This document shows, in pieces, positions 40,945 through 51,782 of a stretch of 64,000 bases of DNA. Source of the DNA: Shinisaurus crocodilurus (lineage: Eukaryota > Chordata > Lepidosauria > Squamata > Shinisauridae); contig CM037879.1 in the NCBI GenBank assembly GCA_021292165.1, positions 19,243,525 to 19,307,524 of the forward strand, written 5' to 3'. Below the pieces are notes generated by a model. That model was not told the DNA's origin. It saw only the letters and a program-made list of their open reading frames with translations, and made no database searches. Made by a program: the position numbers and the translations under genes. The number at the start of each line of letters is the position of its first letter. Position 1 is the stretch's first letter.

Positions 40945-41300
40945 GAGTGATCGTAGTTCAGTGGTAGAGCACCTGAACAGAAGAAGAGCGGTGCTGGATC
41001 AGACCAAGGGTCCATCCAGTCCAGCATTCTGTTCACACAGTGGCCAACCAGATGCCCACGGAAAACCCACAAGCAGGACAGGAGTGCAAAAGCAAATGGT
41101 GTGCATAGGCATACTGCCTCTGATACTGGAGGTAGCATAGAGCCATCAGGACTAGAAGCCCTTGATAGCCTTCTCCTCCATGAATTTGCATGCAGAAGGT
41201 CCCAGGTTCAATCCCCAGCACCTCCAACTTAGATGATCAGGTAACAGGTGATGGGAATGACCTCTGCCTGAGACGTTGGGGAGCAGCTGCCAGGCACAGT
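40945..41300 (+). mobile_element. tRNA-Ala-derived SINE split by CR1
   Basis: Head 'gggagtgatcgtagttcagtggtagagcacctg' is interrupted at about 40978 and resumes at about 41187 with 'tttgcatgcagaaggtccc', B box 'ggttcaatcccc' and the body 'gatcaggtaacaggtgatgg' and 'gacctctgcctgagac'. Confidence 0.85.
40978..41186 (-). mobile_element. CR1 3' UTR inserted in the tRNA-Ala SINE
   Basis: 'gaagaagagcggtgctggatcagacc' to 'gccttctcctccatgaa' matches 40405-40660. Its insertion between the A and B boxes makes it younger than that SINE. Confidence 0.85.
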
Positions 41301-41302
41301 CG

Positions 41303-41432
41303 CCCATCCTGCTGCCCTCCAGATGTTTTGTACTCCAACTCCCAGCATTCCTGGCCATTGGCCATGCCTACTGGTGGTGATGGCACTTGAAGCCCAAAAC
41401 ATCTAGAGTGCATCAGGTGGGGGAAGGTTGCA
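41303..41432. mobile_element. Hairpin MITE ('ccctccagatgttttgtactcc' family)
   Basis: 'gccctccagatgttttgtac' pairs imperfectly with 'agcccaaaacatctagagtgc'. Decayed termini. Confidence 0.55.
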
Positions 41433-41761
41433 GTCGATCTGGAGTGTCAAATTTCAGGTCCGTGGCAAAATCCAGCCCAACTGGAGGTCCCAGATGGCCA
41501 CAACCCTTTCCCCACTGCCGATCGTGTGGTGCTTTCCTGGCTTTTAGGCAGCCTCTCCCCCCTATTCTGAAAGATTGGAATGCTTCTCCTAAAGCTTAAT
41601 GGCTGGCAGAAAGTGCTTTATCCCCAAATATGCTTTATCCCCTTGTTGGTACTTTTGTCCCCACCCGCCACTGGAATACCCCCCGCCCCTAAGAACTTCT
41701 CTTACATCCCCTGGGCTGAAAGAAGTTCAACACCCCTGCAGTCAATGATATTGGGTTAGAC

Positions 41762-41868
41762 CAGTGTTCTCCAACCTTGGGTCCCCAGATGTTTTTGGCA
41801 TAGCTGGCTGGGGCATGCTGGGAGTTGTAGGCCAAAAACATCTGGGGACCCAAGGTTGGAGAACACTG
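41762..41868. mobile_element. CAGTGTTCTCCAA hairpin MITE, perfect TSD GGTTAGAC
   Basis: The 107-bp copy has perfect 35-base-class arms (CAGTGTTCTCCAACCTTGG / CCAAGGTTGGAGAACACTG) and GGTTAGAC at 41754-41761 and 41869-41876. It is the best preserved copy of this family. Confidence 0.95.
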
Positions 41869-41918
41869 GGTTAGACAGACAAATCATCTGACCCAGTGGC
41901 TCAATTCAGGTAGAATGA

Positions 41919-42227
41919 CAATGGCTGGGTTCAGACAACACAATAACCCACACTCAAGGGGGGTTGGGTTGTCGTTGGACCGTGAGTTGTTGTTGAGCTG
42001 TGGGTGATCGTGACCATGCTAACAAACCCTGGTTTGTTAACCGCGAACAACCCACAGTTCATAACCCAATAACAAAACCGTGGGTTTTCTTCATGGGTTG
42101 TTCATGGTTAACAAACCATGGTTTGTTAGTGTGGCTGGGTCCAGACAACACGAGAACCCATGGTTCAACGACAACCTACACTCAACCCTTGCGTGCAGGT
42201 TACTGTGTTGTCTGAACCCAGTCAGTG
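41919..42227. mobile_element. Palindromic MITE, CTGGGTTCAGACAACAC family
   Basis: The left end 'ctgggttcagacaacacaa' pairs with the right end 'tgttgtctgaacccag'. A second terminus-like copy, 'gctgggtccagacaacac', is internal at 42134, giving a compound fold. Strongly similar to 31084-31364. Confidence 0.85.
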
Positions 42228-42621
42228 CAACAAATAGTCTGGTCTAAGTTCCTTGGCCCTGTACTGTGACAAAAAGGGGAAGATCTGATAGGGGCATTTC
42301 CTGATGTCAGTTTCTGTGGTGTCATGTCGGTAGCCACATAAACCCAAGTGCAAAACAAGGAGTACCCTTCAAAGACATAACTGGGATGGCAAGGGTCTGG
42401 AACTGCTGCAGTTGATGGTTTTGCTGCCCAGGTAGGGCTCCACACCGTGGACATCTGGATTGCCAAGGCCTGACAAGTGGGCAGGGGCCGGCCAGCTCCA
42501 AAACTGCGAGCGGTAAATGCCTTCTTGCTCTTCAGTCTCTGTGTGCATTCAAACTTCTAACAATGGAGCCTTTCATTTGCACACCACTTTAGCTGAAGTG
42601 TGTATTTATTATTACATTTAC

Positions 42622-42840
42622 TCAGGGAGTGGCCGTAACTCAGTGGTAACACACACGCTTTGCATGCAGACGGTCGCAGGTCCAATCCCTGGCATCTCCG
42701 GGTAAATGGATATTAAGATATCCAAATGGATATCAGGTTGCAGGGCTTGGAAAAACCCATGCGAGAAACCCCATGGAGAGCAACTGCCAATAAAAAAAGT
42801 CAGTACTGGGCTAGACGGAGTAATGGTCCAACATTAGTAT
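42622..42840 (+). mobile_element. tRNA-Ala-derived SINE
   Basis: 'gggagtggccgtaactcagtgg', 'gctttgcatgcagac', 'aggtccaatccc', with the 3' body 'actgggctagacgg' and 'aaggcaagttcattatgttc'. It contains a duplicated 'aaatggatat' insertion. Confidence 0.8.
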
Positions 42841-43485
42841 AAGGCAAGTTCATTATGTTCACTTCTCCACCTGTTAATTTCTATCCCACCCTAGCAGATC
42901 AGGACCGTATACATTAGGATTTTAGCCTCACAACAACCTTGTGAGGTAGACTGTGACAGAGTCCCGAGGGCACCCAATGAAATGTGTAGCTTTAAAAGCA
43001 GAGTTCACCAGCAGTGGTGCTCTGGAGGGGGAATGTGAGAGTGCAGCTCAAGACATTTTTCAGAGCAGGAGTGATGATGTCATCTGCCCAGGTGCCAGAG
43101 CAATCGAGGGACCCTCTGGCAAGGGAATGAAGTGATAACGAGGCTTTCAAGTTTTACTGTTGTTTGTCGCAGATTAACCATGAGGGAGCCACCAGAGAAT
43201 GAGGAAAGTAATCCAAGATATAATTTCTTCTTTCCTTTTCTGTGATGGGGTTCAACTCAGCTCAGTCAACACAGCTGTCTGCCTTTTTGGACTCTCCTTG
43301 AGGGCTCTTCATGATGGGGTCCTGCGTGACGAAAAATGAGCACCAGAAAAGTACAAATTCCCATGTGGATTTTAAAAATAAATAAATAAAATTGCACGCC
43401 ACAGTCAAATCTGCTCCTTTGAGGTTGCTGTTCGGTCTCTGGCCTCGGAAGAGGAGATCCACAGCATCTCAGATACAGCCTAGGG

Positions 43486-43556
43486 CAGTGTTCTCCAACC
43501 TTGGGTCCCCAGATGTTTTTGGCCTACAACTCCCAGCATGCCTCAGCCAGCGACTG
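43486..43556. mobile_element. CAGTGTTCTCCAA MITE with collapsed right arm
   Basis: The left arm is intact ('cagtgttctccaaccttggg'), while the right arm is deleted to 'cagccagcgactg'. Flanks gcctaggg / gtctaggg match 7/8. Confidence 0.78.
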
Positions 43557-43564
43557 GTCTAGGG

Positions 43565-45370
43565 GCCATAGGATTGCACTCTTTGCAAGACAACACACTT
43601 CTGAATATTCTCAATGCCAGATAAAGCCCTTTTAAAAACATCTAGTGCAGATTCCAGTCAGTGGAAGCTTTTACATTCTATTTAGGTGCAGAAATAGATG
43701 CAGAAAATGGCGGCAGCGGGGCAGGGGGACACACACAACCAATACGATTTAATTGCCACATGTAAAAATGTCATGGATTTTAGTATAAATAAAACTTAGC
43801 TTAATTGGTTTGTGAATCACAGCCTAAAGTCCAACACAGAGTTGGGTATAGTTAAGCCCGTTGAAATCAATGGGCTTAAGCATCCTTAATGCTGTGCTGG
43901 AACAGGGCCTAACTTTAATTGCTTTTCTCCAAGGTAAAAAATAAGGGTGGATTTCATAACAGATAATGGAAGATCTCTCTTGCGCACCTTGGCTTCTGCT
44001 GCTGAAAGACAGTGACTAATTGTTATTTTTTCCATCCCTGCTGGAGGAATTTATGCTGCTAACATGCAACACATTTTTTAATTTAGCCTTCACATCCAAA
44101 TTATTACTATTTAAATGCCACACTGTAATCTACAGCGCTGTTTGACGTGTTTTTGACGAGGAAGGAGTCATACTCAAGCAGGATCAGATGTTAACTCCAT
44201 ATGGCACTGTTGTGCGAGGCACTGTTGTCTGCTGGTTAGCATTTAGAACATGGTATTAGATGCAAATAGATGATGATGCAATAGAACAGATACACACACA
44301 CCCAACACACACACTCACTCACAAATGCAGGAGATAAGAGTGAACATCTCTTCAAATTCTACTCAGTCAATGCTGGGTGTTCCTGCAGGTACCAAGTTCA
44401 CCCCAGAACCAGAGGCTGGTGAGACTGGATCTTGGGTAGGAAGGACACTGTGATGGAGCCTGGCTGAGGAAGAAATGTAGTTGGTTGAAATGGTGCCCCT
44501 CACCTGTGCTGGATTTCCTGGTGGAGCCTGCTCACTCCTGTGGCTTTTTGGACCTCGTTGGCCCTTTGGCTTCTGTTTTCCAAAACTGTGCTGGTCAACC
44601 AGGGTCCTTTTTTGACCTCTCAACCCATCCATTATTCCAGAATTATCATGTTATGCACCTCACTTTAAGACAGAGCAGATTCTGGATGTGACAATTAAAA
44701 AAAAAGCACGGTGCCTATATTTCATTCATATGTTTAGAATGAATACCTATCAGGGGACTCAGGGGGCTTGAACCTGCAACCTTGGGGTCTGAGGCTGGAA
44801 CCTAGCCTAGTATGCTAGCATAAAAGGTAGGCTCTCATGCCTCAGAGTCCTTACCTGCACTATGAGCCATGTGTCCATTTGTCCTCGTTTCAACTTCTCA
44901 GGATTTCCCCCCTTGTTATCTAGCACTTTTAAAAATGATCTATTTATTGTTTTGCTTATTTCTTATAAAGTTTCTACCTATTTCCCACCCACCCCCTCTC
45001 CATTCAGTGCCCAAGTGTTCTGTTCAGCCTCCATTGTGGCAAGGGCTCCATTGTGTTGGGCACTGGTGTGGTCTGGGTTACAGGGTTCCTCTATGGATCA
45101 GGGATTTGCCGAGGTTTGGGGCAAGTCAGGTGTCCCCGAGTCCACTGCTTTATTTGCACTGTAGGAGTGAATGGTGGCCATGATTTTATATTGGGGAAAG
45201 GAAAGAAGTACACCAAGTAGATAACAATGAGTTGGGGGGCTAAGTGATCTCCCTGTCCCTGCCGCCCTCAGCCATTCCATATCAAACCAGGTCTTAATCT
45301 AGTTACCTTTGTTAGCATTGCCCAGCTGTCCTGCGTTTTCTTTCTTGGTCCCAGAGTTCAATGAAACGTT
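43565..45370. other. Low-repeat stretch; no gene recognised
   Basis: 43740-44280 is AT-rich, repeat-free by eye, and another candidate conserved non-coding region. The (AC)-rich tract at 44290-44322 is simple sequence. Confidence 0.4.
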
Positions 45371-45380
45371 CCCTCTAGAG

Positions 45381-45515
45381 CAGGTCTCTTCAACCTTGGG
45401 TCCCCAGATGTTGCTGGCCAACAGCTCCCAGCATACCCAGCCAGCATGGCTAAGGCAAGGAATTCTGGGAGCTGTAGTCCAGGAACATCTGGGGACCCAA
45501 GGTTGGAAAGCCCTG
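45381..45515. mobile_element. Hairpin MITE, perfect TSD CTCTAGAG
   Basis: CAGGTCTCTTCAACCTTGGG pairs with 'cccaaggttggaaagccctg'. CTCTAGAG lies at 45373-45380 and 45516-45523. 135 bp; a divergent member of the CAGTGTTCTCC family. Confidence 0.92.
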
Positions 45516-45529
45516 CTCTAGAGTGTGAT

Positions 45530-46149
45530 GGATCTGGCTTTTCTGTATGCAAGTGGGACCAAACTGTAGGTGTGGAGTAATCTTGCTCAGAGTTTCAGCC
45601 AGTCACCATCTTCCAGGATACTCCATTCACCCCACCTGCCCCCTGTTTTCAACTGCTACAGGCCATCGGTGATCGGTGTTCTGTGGCCACTGAGCATGCT
45701 ATGTACCCATTGGGCTGTTCTTTGATTTGTTTGCCCCATTGGTTTTTCTTCCCCGTAAGGGTATTATACTTCTGCAAACCATGGGGTTCTCTGAGCATGC
45801 TGATCTCTCCTTCATGTTTCTCAGGTGTGATGCTCCCGTTTTGGTAACATCTCTGTTGGCACTCACCAGTTGAGTTCACGGTGAGAGGGAGCTAGGAGAA
45901 AATGAAATCTACACCAATATCCAGGGCTGTGCAAAAGAAGAAAAGAAAAAAAGATCAAGCATGTACTCTGTGCCAAGAAGACTTATGTTCTGTGATGTGT
46001 AGAAATCATGCAAATGTGACATTTACTTATTTATTTACAATCTAAAATTCAGTGGGGGAGAGAAGGAAGATGGAAGTGAGGATCAATTGGGAAATAATGG
46101 GTGTCCATTTCAGTCGCGTGAACTTAAGTTTAGTTTCATGAGGGGTTGA
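45530..46149. other. No gene recognised
   Basis: The minus-strand open frame 45649-45879 (76 codons) has no recognised motif. Confidence 0.35.
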
Positions 46150-46164
46150 CAATTGAGGAGTTGT

Positions 46165-46578
46165 TTTTTTTTTTAAAATTTGTTTATTTGAATTTTAACA
46201 TATATAGAACAACCAAACAACAAACAAAATATCCAATCCATTACAGAAACTGTATTAGACCAGAATAAAGTAAACCACCCACCAAAAAATTAAACTTTCT
46301 AAGGAACAAATCTGGCTGGGCGCCTTTTCCAGAGTCTTTTTCATCCATAAAGTAGTCAGTTTTGTGATAGATAAGTATTTGTGAGTTTATTGCATCCATA
46401 TATACTGGAAGGCTTGCGGTATTTTTGTTGTAGATGTTCTATATGAGAATTGGACAAAAGGCCACCATTCTGCTTCAAAAGAGTTTGTTTTCTTTTTTCC
46501 TTCTGCAGTTCTCAATTTTTGAGTTAATTTTTCAATTAATGCAATTTCCCATACCACATTGTACCAGTGATTGATAGT
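46165..46578 (-). mobile_element. L1 LINE 3' end, perfect 15-bp TSD
   Basis: On the minus strand an ORF2 C-terminal segment (WYNVVWEIALIEKLTQKLRT...FEAEWWPFVQF) ends near 46387, followed by a 3' UTR and a poly-A tail (T-run at 46164-46176). CAATTGAGGAGTTGT is duplicated at 46150-46164 and 46579-46593. It is severely 5' truncated, as is usual for L1. Confidence 0.92.
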
Positions 46579-47230
46579 CAATTGAGGAGTTGTGCCGGAA
46601 GGCATCACGGAGAAAGTGAGATGAGATGTAATTGCTAATTGCATATAACATACTCTGTTTCTCTTCGTGATGGGAGTTACATGGTCTCTAAGCCATGTTC
46701 CTGACCACCAAAGATCATGCTCAGCCCTTTCTTGCAGCTTGCGAGATCTTGCTGGGCATTACTCATCCTCTGGGGCCTACAGTCTTGAGAATCAGAACCG
46801 GATTGTTTACATGCACACACAACGTAGGATAGAAATCTGAGCTTCATGGGATGGCTATTTCCATGCCCAGTGCCACATTTCACACTCAAACTGCAGATAC
46901 TCACAGTCCCACCAACATCACACCTCAGGAGATACTAGCCATGTGGTGAATTCCCCTGCCCCAGCTTTGCAGGCTGTCAGGGAAGCCGGGGAACACAGAT
47001 CACCTTGGGATGAACAGAGCCTTGCAAAGAAGTCCACAATAGTAGCCCACCTGCCCACACCGTCCTACTTTAGTCATTTTCCAGTTTATAAAACTGGAAA
47101 ATTGGAGGCAAGTCTTAGTCGTCACATGATGGGAGTGGGCTTTGTGTGCAGGCACATGGCTATTGGCTAGCTTGGGGTAAACATCAGACCCTGTAGTTTG
47201 TGTGGTTCAGAACGAGTGCCTTCAGTCTCT

Positions 47231-47316
47231 GGTACAATGTGGTATGGGAAATTGCATTAATTGAAAAATTACCGTAACTCAAAAATTGAGAACTGCAGAA
47301 GGAAAAAAGAAGGAAA
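47231..47316 (+). mobile_element. L1 ORF2 fragment, inverted partner of 46490-46575
   Basis: 'tggtacaatgtggtatggga', 'aattgcattaattgaaaaatta' and 'ctcaaaaattgagaactgcag' are nearly identical to the minus-strand L1 segment at 46497-46572, apart from a few extra bases ('ccgt'). No tail or target duplication is visible. Confidence 0.8.
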
Positions 47317-47319
47317 AAG

Positions 47320-47983
47320 TGGTCTTTGTGTGGGTGCGCTAACTGAGCAGCAAACAGTGTGCTCGGTATGTATCATTCGTGAATTAACCAAGAGACAAAT
47401 GAGTGTCAGCATTCATTTGAAATTGCTCAGATACTCTAAACAGGGTTTTCTGAACAAACCCAGCAGCTCTGCGCAACCTAAAATGTCTCTGCTTGTGGGG
47501 GGAAAAAACAACTCTTGGCAAAATAAAGCAATATGTACCCTGAGTGTCTCATGCGCATGGCCGGGAGGGCTGCTGATTAGTTCATCCTGTTAGGCTGACT
47601 TATAAATGTCAATACAGATGGGTACAGTACTGATGACAGAGCAGCCCAAGCTGGCGAATGTGTCACTGCTTGGTTACTCAAGCTGCTATGAAATCAGGAA
47701 GACTAGAGAGAAGTAGGGAGGGATACCTTGGCTTGGACAAATATTAGTTCTTAGAAAAACAAGGTGGTTTTGTTCTTCAATTCAATAAATCCTTTACTGT
47801 AGAGGATGCGTGTCTTGGCTGACGTTTAAGTCTTTTAAAATTGGACACACACGCACCAACATTTGATGCACGTGGTTCCTATGATCTTTGAAAGCTCAAT
47901 AGCTCGCAGAGTTGCAAGAGGGGAAAGGACCAACAATATAGGAACAGAACCCACGTTTGATACATAGCACCCAGTCATGCATC

Positions 47984-48017
<34 letters not shown>

Positions 48018-48250
48018 CCTTCAGTTGCCCATATCTCTTTCTGCTATCACCAAAGCACTCCTTGCCAACGCCTGCATGTTCTGCAAAAATGTCAAGTTTC
48101 CAAATTATGAATGCAAATCGAACGAGCTGTTCCTAATGGAGAATAACATAAGGATTGCCTGTGCTGGTTCACATGAAGGGCTCTCCTAGTCTGGCATGGT
48201 GTCTTCAACTATGGCCAACCTGATGCCCATGGGAAGCTAGAGAGCATGTT
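47320..48250. other. No gene recognised; (CA)n at 47985-48016
   Basis: Low-repeat sequence around a CA microsatellite. Confidence 0.4.
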
Positions 48251-48466
48251 TGAGAGCCAGTGTGGGTGTTGGACTGGGATGCCAGAGACCTGGGTTCCAG
48301 TCCCCACTCAGCCATGAAGCTCATTGGGTGACTTTGGGCCAGTCATAGATTCTCAGCCTAACCTACCTCACAGGATTGTTGTGGGGGTGAAATGGAGATG
48401 AGGAGGATATGTACGGTGCCTTGGAGGAAAGGTGGGATATAAATGTGACAGATTAAATAAAGAAAT
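48251..48466 (+). mobile_element. Sauria SINE with head deletion
   Basis: 'gagccagtgtgggtgttggactggga' lacks about 12 bases of the A-box region. The body and tail ('ggtgccttggaggaaaggtgggatataaatg') are present. Confidence 0.9.
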
Positions 48467-48689
48467 ATGCTCATAAGTATGTGGTAATCAAAAGTAGGCT
48501 GCCTTTCTGAATATGCAGGTTGCCAATGGATGTTGGCGTCAGTAATACTGATTTGCATAGTTTGATCACCAGATTTACACTTCTTGGGGCAGAAGCACAG
48601 ATGAGGAACTAACAGGTACGGATGTTCAAATGTCAATTTCAGGGGCTCTCAGTTGCTTCTTCTTCCAATCTTAAATCTGGTTCATCCCT

Positions 48690-49150
48690 AACTTTAGGGA
48701 TGTACGGATGTTGTAAAATCCATTCCATCTATGTTTTGTTGATTGTCAAGGTGCCTTTCGTTTTGTTGTCGGTTCATTGATGGAACTGGATTTCATGCAA
48801 ATGCATTCATACACTTTGCGGAAATTGGGAGTTGTGCAAATTTGCACTCCTGAAAACGCGCAAATTCCCCCCAAACACACAGATCCCCCCCAAAATGCAT
48901 ATTTTCACACTTTAGCCTATGGGGGAAATGCACATTCTTGGTGGCGGTTAAACATTTTTTTTAAAATCTATTTTTATGACTAAATTTGCATAAATTACAG
49001 AAAATAAAAAATGGTCTGCAAGTCTGTGGAATCCACATGACTCAGGAAAAGCCGGTTCGCTGCAGAATCTGTGGGTTGGATTCTTAGAAATTTGAATTCA
49101 TTTGAATTCATTTGCATCCATTGCTGATTTTTCTGACACCCCTACTGACC
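48690..49150. repeat. MITE-like AT-rich element with 'gcaaat' words
   Basis: 'gggatgtacggatgttg' start, 'atgcaaatgcattcatacactttgcgg' and a 'tttgaattcatttgaattcatttgcatcc' tandem near 49090. It may be one arm of a larger element. Confidence 0.45.
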
Positions 49151-49199
49151 TTTGAGAATTTTTCCAATCTTAAATTTGGTTTGTCCCAAACTTTGAGAA

Positions 49200-49420
49200 T
49201 TTTTTGGTTAAAGTTTGCATGAAAGTTTGTATGCGCTTTTGTGCACATGTCTCCTAATCCATGTGTTTTTCTATGCAGTTTTGCCTAATGTACACATTTG
49301 TGTATGCAATTTTCCCAATATAATGCTTCATTAATATTTTCACTAATATACACGCATTTGTGTGCACATCCCTTAATATGCACATTTTTGTATGCATCTT
49401 TGAATTGTAGAATTCCATTG
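49200..49420. repeat. Minisatellite-bearing element, reverse orientation
   Basis: Degenerate ~30-bp units: 'tttgtatgcgcttttgtgcacatgtctcctaatcc', 'tttttctatgcagttttgcctaatgtacaca', and onward. The complement resembles 50335-50500. Confidence 0.6.
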
Positions 49421-49754
49421 CAAAATTCTGAGAAGTGAACATTTCAAAGGATAACAGAGTTTCGGTTTGCGCAATGCTTCGAAAGTGCGAAATTAGCTAA
49501 AGTCGCATTAAAATGTAAACTGAACAAATTTCTCCCCTATATTCCTACTGAAAGATACCATCATGACTTCAGGGGGACTTGCACATGAGCAACTGGGACT
49601 TCTTTCCTCCGTAATTCATTCAGTGAAGTAGCCCTGTTAGTCTGTTGCAGCAACTGAATGATGGTGACCAGGGAATCCTCTCCTGCCACAGGTGTTCATT
49701 AACACAGCAAAGAGTGCCTCCTCCCATACCAACCTGCCCGGTCGCTGAGGTCAT

Positions 49755-50055
49755 CAGATGGCATGCTCCTGGTGGTTCCTCGTGGACCTTTGGCCCGATT
49801 GGAGTCCACCAGGAGAAGGGCCTTCAGTGTGTCGGCTCCATTTCTATGGAACTCCCTGCCTCTGGAGGTCAGGCAGGCTCCGACATTGTGCTGCTTTCGG
49901 CGCCTGCTAAAGACCTCCTTGTTCTGGGAAGCCTCCTCTGCTCTCCAACCACCATTGTAATGTTACTTTGTTTTCAATGTATTGTTTTTGTTTCTTTTAT
50001 CTGTTTTTGGCTTTTTGTTGTTCACCGCTCTGGAATCTGCTTGATGTGGAGTGGT
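49755..50055 (+). mobile_element. L2/CR1-clade LINE 3' end
   Basis: The frame 49763-49960 encodes LLVVPRGPLARLESTRRRAFSV.APFLWNSLPLEVRQAPTL and then KTSLFWEAS. The T-rich UTR ends 'ggaatctgcttgatgtggagtggtatacaaat'. Confidence 0.8.
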
Positions 50056-50062
50056 ATACAAA

Positions 50063-50100
<38 letters not shown>

Positions 50101-50115
50101 ATAATAATAATAATA
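50063..50115. repeat. (CTA)n then (ATA)n microsatellite at the LINE tail
   Basis: About 13 CTA/ACT units followed by ATA units. It probably grew from the LINE's 3' tail. Confidence 0.95.
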
Positions 50116-50199
50116 GTGTTATCACCGAGTACTGCTTAGAAACACAGGAGGCCGTCTTATACCAGTCAGACAACTGATCCATCTTGTTTAGTATTGTCT

Positions 50200-50530
50200 A
50201 CACTAGGAATGGGGAAGTAATAAGTTTGGTTCGCATTTTAATACAAACCAGTCTAATTTTGCATTTCCAAAACTGCTCTGTGAACTGGAATGCAATTATC
50301 CTTCACTTTTTGCACTTCTCTGAATTTTGCCATCCTGTTCTCCGATCAAAAAATACATACAAAAATACATACGTTAGGGGAAACAGTGCACAAAATTACA
50401 TACGTTGGGAGAAATGCATACACAATTTCACTCATTAGGAGAAATGCACAGAAAAATGCATACATGGGGAGAAATGCACACAGAAACGTCACTGAATTTC
50501 TGTGCAAAAATTAAACCTCCCCCCTCAAAT
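50200..50530. repeat. MITE-like element with ~31-bp minisatellite
   Basis: Four degenerate units of 'acatacgttaggggaaacagtgcacaaaatt' type lie at 50365-50490, after 'aagtttggttcgcatttt'-type termini. Confidence 0.6.
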
Positions 50531-50629
50531 TCGCAAACTGATGCAGTAATGGGATGGGGCAGGCAAACTTGTGCTTCATAAAGTTTTTTAAGTTGTAGAA
50601 ACCAAAACAGATTATTCCACCCCTAGCTC

Positions 50630-50740
50630 TAGACTGGCAGCAACTTGCCAGACAGGGGTCTTTCCCTGCCAGGAATTGAACTGGGGACCTTTTGGGTGCA
50701 AAGCACATGCTCTACCGCTTAGCTACAGCCCTTGCCTATT
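50630..50740 (-). mobile_element. tRNA-Ala-derived SINE
   Basis: Minus strand: 'gctgtagctaagcggtagagcatgtgctttgcac', 'aggtccccagttcaattcc' and 'ctggcaagttgctgccag'. Confidence 0.8.
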
Positions 50741-50865
50741 GAGAACAGTGATTGGGCTTCTCTTACATACCTTTCAGCTTTACATAGAATTGTTATTGGC
50801 TCTAATATTCCATGACCATTTGTCCCCAGTATTTACATTTTATTTTCTCTATATGCATGTATATG

Positions 50866-50935
50866 TGCTGGCTGGGGAATGCTGGGAGTTGTAGGACTTT
50901 TTTCTGTCTAAACCTGCTGCATAGGATTGTACCCT
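50866..50935. mobile_element. Harbinger-like hairpin, right half only
   Basis: 'gctggctggggaatgctgggagttgtagg' to 'cataggattgtaccc' followed by TTA. The left arm of 34050-34183 is absent. Confidence 0.7.
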
Positions 50936-50989
50936 TAGTCTTTAAGGTGCCACAAGAATATTTGTCGTTTTAGCCTTAACTCTCTATTC

Positions 50990-51530
50990 TTTCCCATTCA
51001 AAGAGTTTGGAGACATCACAAGCTGAAACCAAGGTTGGTCTGCAGAAAAGCTGGGCCTGCATTTCTGTTCTGTCATCCCTTGGTAACCTTTGGAAAATGA
51101 GCCTTGCCTCAAGATGGAACACTCCCTTCAAAGCTGTAAATCTCTTTCTTCCGTGCAGAATTATTACTAGTGGCGTTTACAGAATGAAATGGATGTGCGA
51201 GTTAGCCATAGCTGCTTCTCAAGGTCACTGACCAAGCAGATACCAAGCTGTAGACATGCTGTACCTCAGGGGAAGGAACAATTTATATTTCATCTGCAGT
51301 AAATATTTCATCTCCAGGAATAAATCTTGAGAATAGGCTCTGGTCAACAGCCTGCCTTCTGCTTTGGGATAAACTCTTCGAACCACTTGTTTCTTGATCC
51401 AGTGTTTCTTGTGGAATGTTGAAATGTTTTCGTGTGGTATCATGTATGCATTAGTCACTGTGATTTTTAATTTTTCTGTGTAAAATGCTTGCTTAGAGAT
51501 TTTACTATACCGGGCAGGACGTAAGTCGTA
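50990..51530. other. No gene recognised
   Basis: Low-repeat sequence. Plus-strand frame 51007-51231 is motif-free. Confidence 0.35.
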
Positions 51531-51574
51531 CTGATATTTTAGATTGTAAGCCTGCGGGCAGGGACTGTCTTGTT

Positions 51575-51655
51575 AATTGTTGTAAACCATCCAGAGAGCT
51601 TCAGCTATTGGGCGGTATAAAAATGGAATAAATAAATAAAATAAAAATAAATATC
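51575..51655 (+). mobile_element. LINE tail fragment ('ccagagagcttcagctattgggcgg')
   Basis: Tail with (AATAAA)n, same family as 1-335. Confidence 0.7.
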
Positions 51656-51782
51656 TTACTAATACCTAATAAACAACAACGACAACAAAACACTTACACA
51701 AAGGGAGTCCAACTGGAGCCATTTCAAGAGGGGCAGCCGGCTTGGGAAGCACCTTAAAGGCTAACAAATTAATTAGGGCTAT

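Noticed and set aside
45649..45879. 76-codon minus-strand frame with cysteine-containing N-terminus
   Set aside because: No domain recognised, short, and no adjacent exon-like frame or splice sites could be supported.
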